From positions 32,304,152 to 32,368,151 of the forward strand of contig NC_133536.1 in NCBI RefSeq assembly GCF_048544455.1: 64,000 bases of DNA, read 5' to 3'. This DNA comes from Silene latifolia (Eukaryota; Streptophyta; Magnoliopsida; Caryophyllales; Caryophyllaceae). The position numbers were made by a program, and so were the translations under genes. Below are positions 54,886-64,000 of this stretch, piece by piece (position 1 is the first letter of the stretch; the number at the start of each line of letters is the position of its first letter). The notes beneath the pieces were generated by a model. It did no database searches, was not told the DNA's origin, and worked only from the letters and a program-made list of their open reading frames with translations.

Positions 54886-57162
54886 CCTTCGTCATCATGA
54901 GTTTGAAAAAACTCGGGTACACTTGTGTCCACTTCATCGGCTTTATCAATATTTAAGTTCTTTGCTTTGGTTTCTAAATGTTTTTCAAAGTAAAGAGAGT
55001 AAAAATTTGCAATCTCTTCCGTTAAATACGCATTGCATATAGAACCTTCAACCCGAGCCTTATTACCAATTTTTTACTTCAAATGATTACAAAACCTATA
55101 CATGTAATTAAAATGAAGTTATTTCTTTATTATTAGAATAAAATACATAAATGAATAATATTTATTATTAAAATACCAGTTAATTATTATTACATACCTT
55201 TCAAATGGATACATCCACCTATATTGGACGGGCCCACCAACTTTTGCTTCATAAGGCAAATGGACCGGTAAATGCTCCATGGAATTAAAGAATGAAGGAG
55301 GGAAGATCATCTCAAGTTTACATAAGATAATTGGAATTTGGTCTTCAAGACGAATCATGTCATCAACCAATATGGTTGAAGAACATAAATCTCGAAAAAA
55401 TTGACTAATCTTGGTAACTGCATTCTACACGGTAGTTGGGAGGAGATGTTTCAATGCAACGGGTAATAAGCGCTCCTTGAAAACATGAAGACCGTGGCTT
55501 TTCAAACTTTGCAACTTTAGTTTCTTAAGATCAACACAACGTTTGAAATCGGATGCATATCGATTAGGAAACTTCAACTTTCCTAACCACGGACACAATG
55601 CCTTCCTTTGAGCTTTGTCAAGAGTAAAAATAGCTTTCGGCTTAGACCCGTCCTTACGAATGTGTAGTTTGGGACGATCACAAAATCTCTTCAAATCTTT
55701 TCTTGAAGCAATAGTATCCTTGGATTTACCTTCTACATCCATAATCGTATGAATGAGTTGCTCAAAGAAATTCTTCTCTATGTGCATTACCTCCTAGTTG
55801 TGCCAGAGTAACAATATATTCCAATACAGAAGGTCCCAAAAAATGCTTCTTTTAAACCAACCGCTCTTCTTTTTCTTCAACTCTTTAAACTCTTCTTCAG
55901 TACCATCAACAGTAGATGGCAAATTACATATCAACTCCCATAACTCATCCCCTGGTAGCCGATCCAGAGCATCATCAAGCACCTCCTTACATTTAATAAA
56001 AGCTTTTTTATTCCTTCTTTGTAGATGTGTATCCGATAAGAAGGTTCTATGACAATCAAACCAACTTATTTTTCTGGATTAGGAAGCCAAAATGCTTTGC
56101 TCTTATCCATGCAACAAGGGCATGCCTTTTGTCCCGCGGTAGACCATCCAGATAGCATACCGTAGGCGGGAAAATCATTTATGGTCCATAAAAGTGAAGC
56201 TCTTAGTTGAAAATTTTGCTTCAAGGACACATCATATGTTTCCACACCAACTTCCCACAAATGTTTCAACTCTTATATCAACGGTTGTAAATAGACATCC
56301 AAATTGGCTTTTGGGTTCTTAGGCCTGGGAATAACAGCGACAAGAAGATAAACTGCTTTTTCAAACATAACCAAGGTGGTAAGTTGCATGGCGTGATCAT
56401 CATGGGTCAACATGAGTAAGGTTTACCAAATTGGGTGAAAGGGGCAAATCCATCCGTACATAGGTCAAGTCGCACATTATGGGGTTCCTCGGCAAAATCA
56501 GGGTAAACCTTATCAAAACGCTTCCATTCCTCTCCATCACTCGGATGACACATCTTTCCCGGTGTACGAGAATTTTCTTTGTGCCATCTCATTTGTTCAC
56601 CAATGTGCTTTGTTGCATACATTCTTTGAAGTCTTGGAGCAAGAGGAAAATAAGTTAATTGGTTTTGTGATACTGGTTTCTTACTCTTTTGACCCGTCTT
56701 ATTACCCTTCTTGCCTTTTCCCTTCAAAACAATATCTCCCCCACTTGTCTCATATCTACCCCTTTGACATTTCTTACACTTGTCAAGCAAAGCATCATCT
56801 CCCCAAAAGAGCGTACATCCTTCAGAACATGCATCAATCTTTTGATGCGGAAGCTCAAGGCCTTTAACTACTTTTTTGGTATTATAGAATCTTCGGGTCA
56901 TGACGTTATTGTCGGGGATAGCGTCCTCAAGCAACGACGCAATACCATCAATGACATTAAATGGCATATTAAACTCACATTTCAAGGTTACTATCCTAGA
57001 GGCGACTTGTAACAATGACATTCTACTCTCTTCATATAAAGGTTTTTCTGAAGCCTCTAACATTTCAAAAAAGGATTTTGCTTGTGGGTTTGGTTCTTGT
57101 TCAATGATAGGTTCACGGTTGTCTTTATTAAAAGTATTAAACTCCAAAGCATCAAATATCAT
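54886..57162 (-). pseudogene. TNP2 transposase (Transposase_21) of CACTA-D, broken frames
   Basis: Read leftward from 57162, a 251-codon frame shows TLFWGDDALLDKCKKCQRGR and MRWHKENSRTPGKMCHPSDG. Next come LWEVGVETYDVSLKQNFQLR and WTINDFPAYGMLSGWSTAGQ with CPCC (56269-56066), and then MHIEKNFFEQLIHTIMDVEG (about 55787-55728) and the rest of the Transposase_21 domain down to 54890. These are the standard blocks of plant CACTA transposases, which bind terminal repeats and cut the element out. A TAG directly before the MHIEKN block, other stops near 55375-55425 and 56275-56405, and frame changes show it is dead. The remaining C-terminus is at 34921-35129 and 12320-13094. Confidence 0.88.
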
Positions 57163-57192
57163 ATTTCTATATGGGTTATCATTTTGTTTGGT

Positions 57193-57483
57193 TTAAGGTT
57201 GCTCGGTAATTGGAGAATATGGTTCTCCATGACAAATCCAATTATAATAATTTGGAGAAAACTCATTTGTATAAAGATGTTCTTCTACTTGAATGCAATG
57301 AAAATATTTCAAGTTTTTGCATTTACTACAAGGACACCTAGGTTTATTTTCTACCAAATCATATCCATCTTGTTGTTTAGCAAACTCAATAAACTCAAGA
57401 ACTCCCTTAACAAATCTACTGGTGGGACGTTTCCTCTTATCTACCCTATCTTTGTAAATCCATTTGCGTTCCAATCTCGTCAT
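57193..57483 (-). pseudogene. Transpos_assoc domain of CACTA-D TNP2
   Basis: ATG at 57481-57483. The 96-codon frame shows KWIYKDRVDKRKRPTSRFVK, VLEFIEFAKQQ, CPCSKCKNLKYF and EEHLYTNEFSPNYYNWICHG. This is the transposase-associated domain that forms the N-terminus of plant TNP2 proteins, with its C-x-C-x2-C cluster. A TAA at 57193-57195 separates it from the main domain, either as a mutation or at the edge of a short intron. Confidence 0.85.
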
Positions 57484-58538
57484 TTTAATCTAAAAATGAT
57501 CCAAACAACAATTTATAACAATATAACTCATACAACATTATTATACTTCTTAGTTTATAACCTTATACTAATTTACCACCTTCAACAATATTAACATTAC
57601 ACAATACAAATTATAGTAACATTATACTAATTTTGATAAATTCAATAATACTACCATTACACTAACATTATACTAATTTGATAAATTCAACAATACTAGC
57701 ATTAGAATAACTTGGTCAATCCAACAATACTAACATTAACAAATATTAGACTAACTTTAATTATACACTCCAAACACTATGCAATACTAAAATTATACAC
57801 TCCAAACACCATCAACAATACTAGCATTAAACTATACTTTAATTATACAATCCAAACAATATCAAAATCACAATTACATTGTCAAATACAACCCTAATTC
57901 AATTAATATTCACAATTCCACAAAACCTCCAATTCATATTCAACCTAATTATCAATTTACACAAACCCTAACTAATTAACAATTATAAACAATGTAAGCA
58001 TCACATGAGAATACATAAACATCATAATAACATCAAAACAACTAATTATAATCACAAATTAAACAAACAATACAAAAACAAACTAATAAATTGAAATTTA
58101 AAACAAAATAACACACTTTCAAACAACAAGAGAATGAAATGAAAAGAATAGTGATCAGCAAAGGAGCCGGCGGTGACAATGGCGGTGGAGGTGTCGTTGG
58201 TGGTGGTGTCGTCGCTGGTGGTTGTTGGTGGTGCGGTTCCGTCGCGTTATTATCTCCTCCTTCCTTTTTTGTGTGTTTTGGTAAAGTATGAAAGAGGGAA
58301 GGGGAAGTCGCTGGGAATAGAGTAAAAGAGGCGGGCGACCTATTTTGGCGACAGGTAATAGTGCAGTCACTATTTTGGCGACCGAATTCGGTCGCTATTT
58401 TGGAAAATTCCGTCGGTAATTACAGTCGCTATTTTGGCGACTGATATCCGTCGCCCGAGTTTTTTATCTGTCGCTAACTTGGCGACTGCGCAAATCAGTC
58501 GCTTAAACTAGTCGCCCGAGAGCTGAATTCTTGTAGTG
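57484..58538. other. 5' terminal region of CACTA-D with subterminal repeats
   Basis: 57484-58140 is AT-rich non-coding leader. From about 58330 to 58530 there are repeated TCGCTATTTTGGCGACTG-like units in both orientations (subterminal repeats, expected binding sites for TNP proteins). The element ends in CTTGTAGTG at 58530-58538, complement of CACTACAAG. The three bases TTC that follow may be the target duplication. Confidence 0.82.
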
Positions 58539-58631
58539 TTCTAGTATAATAAAGCTATAATTAATTAGGTTAATTTCATCCATACGTTACATTCAAACTT
58601 GTATTAACTCTGCATGCATGCATGAGGTGAA
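58539..58631. other. Short stretch between CACTA-D and CACTA-I
   Basis: AT-rich, with a CATGCATGCATG run near 58612. Nothing else recognised. Confidence 0.5.
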
Positions 58632-58770
58632 TAATGGTCAAACAACCAATAATAATAGGGCATAGATTGATAAAATTACAAACTTTTACGTTTTAAAGTG
58701 CATCTCTATTTACAACGGTTATAAGAAAAACTGTTGTTTATTGGTGCAATATGACAACGGATTTAAAATA

Positions 58771-59236
58771 ACCGTTGTTGATATATGAAATATGATAACG
58801 GTTTAACAAAGAACCGTTATCATTTTGTGTTATACATACGGTCAAACAATCAATACTGCAACTTTGAATCAGAAAAAGTAAAAATTATAAGGCATGCATT
58901 AATCAAATCACAAACACTAGAAACTCAAAAATAATTAAACATTTTTTTTAAAACGGGTTCTGTCCAACCGTTGTTGATATATGTAATGTGATAACGGCTT
59001 AACAAAGAACCGTTATCGTTTTGTGTTATACATATGGTCAAACAATCAATACTACAACTTTGAATTAGAAAAAAGTAAAAATTACAAGGCATGCATTAGT
59101 CAAGTCAATACCGTTTGGTTTTTAGTCATTGGACAACGATTTTTTTATAACCGTTTTGTTTTTACTAATTGGACAACGGTTTTTTGATAACCGTTGTGTT
59201 CTTACTCATTGGACAACAACTTTTTGGATAGTCGTT
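58771..59236. repeat. Tandem repeats in the left flank of CACTA-I
   Basis: A unit of about 196 bases (from ACCGTTGTTGATATATG at 58771, again at 58967) includes ATCAATACTRCAACTTTGAA. It is followed at about 59109-59236 by three units of about 41 bases built on CATTGGACAACGGTTTTT. Each unit carries AACGGTT/AACCGTT. Confidence 0.8.
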
Positions 59237-59500
59237 GTAAGCTTATATGTTTAACACGGTAGAATTGACCGGTTCTTATTTAACTTGTACCGTTTTCACT
59301 TTCCAATTTTTAACTTGTTAAGTTTCTAATTCTTATCTTATTATTGTATCGATTCCAATTCTTACTACCTTATCATACCGTTTTCAATACAACTCAAACT
59401 GATTATAAGTAGAATTATAATTTTCACAATCTTAACTTGTACCGTTTGCACATTCCAATTCTTAACTTGTTAAGTCCTCTATTAATTTTCCACATCGATT

Positions 59501-60079
59501 ATGTCGTCAAGTTCATCAACTTATAATGGTTCATATTATTCATCCGCTGGTGATGATGATGATGAAGAATCATATGAACCTCTTGCAGGACCCCCAAGTA
59601 GATTTATGTACGCTAAACTCTTTATGTGCATCATTCACAATCTCCCGTATACAGAGGACGGACATGGAAAGGCTATACGACTGGTTAATAGGTTTGATTC
59701 GGTTAGCTGGATTGAATTTGGTTCAAACTATCTACTTGGACAATGATGCGCATGATGGCTTTAGGCGGTGCGCCCTCATCGAGTTTGGTGGGGTTGAGGA
59801 GCGGGAATGCTTTCGTCGGGCTCGCAAACTTGAGCGGGCATTCTATAACAATGACTCTTTGAGACTTGGTTTGATTACGATGATCAGAGGATAGGCCCAT
59901 ATTTATGGGTTGCGAATGAACCTGACCGTCTCCTACTACTTCCGATTCTGCACCGTCAAGGTCGCATTGCCGAGAAGGGGACAATGCCGTTGGAATGGGA
60001 AAACGACTGTGTGGATTGGGCTGAAGGTGAAAGAGACATATATGGTGATATTATCTCTGAATTCCAGAGGATGGGGTAA
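59501..60079 (+). pseudogene. XS-like domain gene A (frameshifted)
   Basis: ATG at 59501 opens a Ser/Asp-rich start (SSSSSTYNGSYYSSAGDDDD) and LFMCIIHNLPYTEDGHG. The frame shifts near 59670 into YDWLIGLIRLAGLNLVQTIY and HDGFRRCALIEFGGVEEREC, then shifts back near 59855 into WFDYDDQRIGPYLWV and a C-terminus ending at TAA 60077-60079. The two shifts cancel, giving 579 nt in all. The order hydrophobic N-I/L-P, Gly-rich loop, GF..V, GFA.I.F, A..L/FE..F, D-W/Y, Y-x-W-V is that of the XS domain of SGS3, IDN2 and FDM proteins, which bind dsRNA in plant silencing. No zf-XS, coiled coil or XH domain. The XS match is by eye; gene B aligns to it over its length. Confidence 0.6.
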
Positions 60080-60280
60080 CAAAAAACATACTCCCTCTAT
60101 TCAACTCCACACTACACATTTGCTTTTTCAAGTTTGTCAACGGTTGTTTTACGCGATAAATATCTTTAGCTTGATATTTTAATGTACTCCTAAAAACCTA
60201 AGTTATTATAATAAAAGTTAGATATTTTTCTTGTGATATTGTCTCTAAATTCCAGAGGATGGGGTATCAAAAAACGTACA
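60042..60280. repeat. 45-bp duplication flanking a filler in CACTA-I
   Basis: The last codons of gene A plus flank (ATTCCAGAGGATGGGGTA and neighbours, 60043-60090) are repeated at 60231-60280 with about five changes. Between them is a roughly 145-bp AT-rich segment starting TACTCCCTCTATTCAACTCC, like the start of a Stowaway/mariner MITE, without a clear matching right end. Confidence 0.75.
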
Positions 60281-60374
60281 AAAAACGTAACGAAAAGCAT
60301 AAATAATTAAACTTTAATTCAAACCACCACCATAATCCAAATACAACTTATAATGCCAAATAAAAATTAAAGAC

Positions 60375-60917
60375 TTAATTATTAGAATCTGAGGAAGTAT
60401 TAGGATACTCATCATTAATTTCGATATAGTGCACGTCATAGATCGGCCCTTCATCATCAACGGGAAGCGCGGGTGGAATGACCTCTTTCTCCCATGACAT
60501 AGGCACGGTGGCAAGAATGTAATGCTTCCTATAATGTTTCAGCAGATGATGATCAAGATGGGTCGTAACTCATAGATAAGGGACTGGTTGTTTATCATCC
60601 GAATAGAAGTCCTCTTTCCCCGTATCTTCCCCCCCAAATTGAGCCCCTAATTTTCTTGCCTGACAAAAAATATCATGGTAGTTGGCTTCGTTAAGCACGA
60701 TAAAAGCGAAGCCTACAAAACCTTGCTTGTTTCTAGAAACATGATACACTTTTTTAACCGCGGTGAAACCGGAGTCATGAAGCATTTGCGTCAACCACCT
60801 AAATTTAGAGTTTAAACCCTTCCCATTCACACCATAATGAACCGGGAGATTATGGAGAATGCAAGTAAAAGGTTGTGCGTAACGAGAATGTGATTGTAGC
60901 TCTGATACACCAGCCAT
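60375..60917 (-). pseudogene. XS-like domain gene B, one in-frame TGA
   Basis: ATG at 60915-60917. The frame of 181 codons to TAA at 60375-60377 is broken only by TGA at 60570-60572; gene A has TGG at the matching place (PYLWV). Readable blocks are FTCILHNLPVHYGVNGKG, FRWLTQMLHDSGFTAVKKVY, GFVGFAFIVLNEANYHDIFC, ARKLGAQFGGEDTGKEDFYS and, after the stop, LLKHYRKHYILATVPMSWEK. Line by line these match XS-domain positions, including the GK-x-D-W/F region. It is convergent to gene A and about 30-35 percent similar by eye, so they are an old inverted pair. Product would be an XS-only protein of about 180 residues. Confidence 0.65.
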
Positions 60918-61079
60918 ATTTTTTTAGAGAAATTAAAGAGTAAATGTTTGATAATTTAGAATTTGACCTAAAATATTATGAAGACATATTTATAGAATTA
61001 TTTTGTCAAATTGAATATTATTGGTCAAATTGAATATTTATTAAAGTTCTGATAAAGTTTTGAATGCAGTAGTCAAACT

Positions 61080-61504
61080 GAAAAATCTAATCAAATACTG
61101 ACAACGGTTGAATTGAAAAACCGTTATTTCATAATAAAAAATAATAACGGTTACGAAAGTCCGTAGTTATAATATAACAAAGGCTAACAAAAACCGTTGC
61201 CGGTGTTAATTTAGTAACGGTTTTCAAAATGCCGATTTCTTAAATTAGTAACGGTTTTCTAACAACCGTTGATAACAATGACTCTACAACGAGTTTTTGG
61301 AAACCGTTAAAACGTTTTTGATAACGGTTTGTTAAGAAGTCGCTGTCAAATTATAATAACAACGGTTTTCGAGGGAAACCGTTATTCGTATTACCGCGGT
61401 CTAGGTTTCCGCCAATATTTGGAAAACGGTAATCTAAGTGTCGTTATTAAATGCATTAAACCGTTGTGATATGCTCCTTATTTATTGACGGATTTGGCGT
61501 AGTG
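61080..61504. repeat. Right subterminal repeats and terminus of CACTA-I
   Basis: At least ten AACGGTT or AACCGTT units alternate in orientation. The segment ends in GGATTTGGCGTAGTG. No gene. Confidence 0.7.
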
Positions 61505-62178
61505 GGAATACGGAGTAGGTAGTCACAAAGTTTTTAGCTACGAAACTTGCGACAGAGTTTATTTCTGCGATGGATTTGCGACAGAATTTAAATTCAAAAA
61601 ACAATTTTTTTTTGCGCTGGATTTTGTGACGGAATTTTAAAGTAAAAAGTTTTTTTTTTTTAACTTATACTTCCTATCAAATTCATTTTTTAAAACACAT
61701 TTGCAAATAAACCCTTATAATCCCTCTTTATATCAAGCTCTTTCTTATACATCAAAATGAAAGAACACTTATAAACATATGGAATGAGTGTAATTCTTCC
61801 GATGTGAGACAAAAAAACTAAGGTCCGTCGCAAAAAATAAAATACGTCGCAAATTCCATCGCAAAAATATAATTCGTCGCAAAGTCTGTCGCAAAATTAA
61901 AGTCCGTTGCAAAGTCAGCCACAAAAATAAAGGCCATCGCAAATTCCGTCACAAAATTAAAGTCTGTCGCAAATTCCATCGCGAATTTCATCGCAAAATA
62001 AATTCCATCGCAAATTCCGTCGCAATGTTTTGGCACCAAACACCCGCGAAACTAGTTTGTTGGAAGTTCCATCGCAAATACAAGTTCCCTTGCAATTTCC
62101 ATCGCAAATGTTATTTTTGCGACAGTTTTTTGTTTCTGTCGCATAGTGCTCTCGCAAAGAGCCTTTTTTTTTGTAGTG
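61505..62178. mobile_element. CACTA-J: short non-coding element with TCGC repeats
   Basis: A left block with GCGACAG/GCGATGG units (61548-61640) faces a right block with many TCGCAAA units (61827-62120). The right end is a run of T followed by GTAGTG at 62173-62178, complement of CACTAC followed by A. No transposase. The left CACTA end was not found, so the start is arbitrary and the element may be truncated or abut CACTA-I. Confidence 0.5.
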
Positions 62179-62450
62179 TATATAGGGCGACACTCTTTAA
62201 AACCGTACATTGCTTGCAGAATTTAAAATTTGAGGTTATGTAATGTATATTATTGTTTTAGTGATTTAAATATATTTAAGTGAAATTTACTTTTCGATAC
62301 TAATTAATTAAGTCAGCTCATTGCATATTCAACAATTATATCTACACACGGTTAAAATTGTACAACTATACATTGCTTCATTCAATTATTATTCAGAATA
62401 TTACGTTTAACTAACGTATATATTTTATATTTCATTATCTAAAAGTAAAC
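62179..62450. other. AT-rich stretch, nothing recognised
   Basis: It may belong to the Helitron whose end is at 62481, but no 5' Helitron end was identified with confidence. Confidence 0.4.
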
Positions 62451-62481
62451 TCGTGCATTTTGTGCACGGGATTATAACTAG
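62451..62481 (+). mobile_element. Helitron-like 3' end
   Basis: A hairpin CGTGCATTTTGTGCACG is followed ten bases later by CTAG and then T. This hairpin plus CTAG just before T is the plant Helitron 3' terminus. The extent of the element to the left is unknown; a TC start at about 62341 after A is only one of several possibilities. Confidence 0.5.
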
Positions 62482-64000
62482 TTCCTCATTAAGGAGTTAT
62501 AAAATTAACTTTGATATAAAGACGTGGAGTAGTAGTGGTAGAATACATGCTCTAATAGAATCTTTCTGGCATTTACTATCGATGTTTACTAGTCTTAAAT
62601 TCATGCAAATTGCACGGGCATGCTTTGTTTGAGTTGTAATTATAAAAAGTTGTAAAAATTTATAAGTTTTATAAAAATTAGTTATCATTTCCTAAAAAGA
62701 ATTATGTTTATATTTGAATCATAAATTTCATTTGTAATTAGCTACATGATGTGCTAGCGCTAATTGGTCGAGTAGTTGTAGTATGATATGTCTTCTTCCT
62801 AGCTAAACTTCACTCTAGTTTCTACTTAGTCTTTTTACTTAGGTGCCTTTAGAAAAAAAAACAAATTATTCGAATGAAAATTAACACAAAATTAGTGAAT
62901 AACACGGGTTCAAATAACCGCAAGTCTGTGAAAATTGTTAGACCCATTTTTTACTCAATTAACCCGTGGACATGACAAAATGAGAGATTAATTTGACTCG
63001 TGCATGTTTAAAATGAGAATATAAAACCATTTTTCATTTATTAAAAATTGTTAATTAGTCAAACGGGTCCGAATGAGAATTTGGACCCAGGCATGTTTAG
63101 GGTAATTTAGTCAAATTGTTAATATTCAAATCCATCATAAGAATAGATTATAATTCAATATTTTGTGATTAAACTATAGTGTTGTATACTTTCAAAATCT
63201 TATTAAAACTAAAATATAAATTGCACTATCGATGATATTATGTATTAGTACCATCTGACCCATAAGTAGACACAACCCATATTGAGTTGTAACAAAATTA
63301 AACTCGACCACATCAAAGCCTATCTTAATAACATGTGGTACATGTTACACCCAGTAAAAATCCTAGTAACAAATTTCAAAATTTTAAGGTAATTTAATCA
63401 TACCACACTTTCACAATCTCAACCTACACACAAACATCTCTTCATCTCTTCCCTTATCCATTCCACATTTCTCGCTAGTACATTCCCTCTTACCTTACTC
63501 CAACTCTCACATTTCAACTGTCACCTTTATTAATTGATTATCATCCTTGAATATATAAAGATATTATTTATAAGTCAAATATACGTTCAAATACATGATA
63601 TAATATGAGAGGGTATATGTAAACCCGATAATGAACATATATTTAACGTTAAGACATGCACGGCCTGTTACATGACTCGTGAATAGGCAAATTTATTCTA
63701 AATTTGTATTTGTATATAACTTTAATCCGCAAACTATATAGTACATAGTATGACTTTTTGACTTATAAAAGAAAATATACTGGTATATACATTTAAAACA
63801 TATCTTACTACATAATTACTCGAATGATTATTATATAAATTAGTCATTGATAATCATCATGTACTATATCTATATGTGACAACTCAATACTTCGTATAGT
63901 GACAGAATGTTGAATACAGTAAATAAAAATCATTTCCTTTTTAATATCCAAAATTAAAATAAATAATTATGAAAATGAGGAACAATTGTATATTTATTAA
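62482..64000. other. AT-rich stretch, nothing recognised
   Basis: I find no convincing ORF, RNA gene or repeat structure in these 1.5 kb. A second TGCAAATTGCACGGG sequence near 62605 resembles the Helitron hairpin but lacks CTAG. It may be intergenic DNA or old transposon remains. Confidence 0.5.

Larger units (their letters stand above)
10602..58538 (-). mobile_element. CACTA-D: decayed En/Spm-type DNA transposon, split into three pieces
   Basis: The pieces are 54886-58538, 34921-35129 and 10602-13094, read on the minus strand. Taken across the two retrotransposon insertions they give the usual CACTA order: terminal CACTACAAG (its complement CTTGTAGTG ends at 58538), subterminal repeats, Transpos_assoc domain, Transposase_21 (TNP2), DUF4216 and a multi-exon TNP1-like gene. 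The insertions of Athila-E and Copia-G carry perfect 5-bp duplications, so the host pieces join cleanly. The other terminus should be left of Copia-B and was not seen. Stops and frameshifts make the element inactive. Confidence 0.88.
58632..61504. mobile_element. CACTA-I: CACTA-like element carrying two XS-like genes
   Basis: Both flanks (58690-59240 and 61080-61480) are filled with AACGGTT/AACCGTT units in both orientations, the pattern of CACTA subterminal repeats. The right end reads GGCGTAGTG (61496-61504), complement of CACTACGCC, a CACTA-type terminus. No left CACTA end was found, so the left boundary at 58632 is only where the repeats start. No transposase is seen; it would have to be moved by another element. 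Between the flanks lie two convergent related pseudogenes. An alternative is that the genes are local host sequence flanked by two separate transposon fragments. Confidence 0.55.

Noticed and set aside
57193..57483. Independent small host gene
   Set aside because: Its motifs are those of the Transpos_assoc domain and it lies directly upstream of TNP2 in the same orientation.
62600..62625. Second Helitron-like hairpin TGCAAATTGCACGGG
   Set aside because: No CTAG follows within the usual distance.
62732..62800. Possible tRNA-like sequence (GCTAGCGCTAATTGGTCGAGTAG)
   Set aside because: It resembles part of a B-box/anticodon region only superficially; no cloverleaf with acceptor and T arms can be drawn.

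Overview
The window is transposable-element DNA from a flowering plant, most likely a eudicot with a large, repeat-rich genome. Plant-type Ty1/copia, Athila-like Ty3/gypsy, L1-type LINE and CACTA (En/Spm) elements lie nested inside one another, and there is no bacterial-style gene organisation. I cannot name the species. I see no ordinary host gene. The only cellular-type protein domain is an XS-like (RNA-silencing) domain, and it appears to sit inside a transposon.

Layout. I use private letter names. Copia-A (1-about 5083, plus strand) is the 3' part of a decayed copia element. It appears to be inserted in Copia-B (about 5084-10601), whose 3' UTR is also split by a 5'-truncated LINE (6122-8732, minus; 15-bp target duplication). 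From 10602 to 58538 the base layer is CACTA-D (minus strand), a decayed autonomous CACTA transposon with TNP2 and TNP1-like genes. It is cut into three pieces by two large insertions. The first is Athila-E (13095-34920, minus, TSD ACATG), which holds Athila-F (17860-28868, plus, TSD TACCG). The second is Copia-G (35130-54885, plus, TSD CCTTC), whose 3' LTR holds Athila-H (43275-54311, minus, TSD ATTAC). All four of these target-site duplications can be read in the sequence, so the insertion order is clear.

The three Athila-like elements share one plan: LTR, PBS with TGGCGCC, gag-protease, a GC-rich motif spacer, a second ORF resembling the ATHILA ORF-1 family, a polypurine tract and the second LTR. 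None has reverse transcriptase, RNase H or integrase, so all should depend on a partner for pol. F and H are close copies in opposite orientation; E is a diverged relative with broken frames. Copia-G is also reduced: it has gag, a possible small intron, and about 3 kb without recognisable pol.

Right of CACTA-D (58539-64000) are two more elements with CACTA-like ends. CACTA-I (about 58632-61504) has arrays built on AACGGTT/AACCGTT around two convergent, related small genes, both damaged, that resemble XS domains of the SGS3/FDM family. CACTA-J (about 61505-62178) is a short coding-free element with TCGC-rich subterminal repeats. A Helitron-like 3' end lies at 62451-62481. The rest is AT-rich DNA in which I recognise nothing.

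The most notable points are the XS-like pair inside a transposon, the palindromic motif arrays in the LTR and spacer of the Athila-like families, the pol-less gag-pro plus ORF2 design in two diverged families, and the possible spliced-gag signal in Copia-G.
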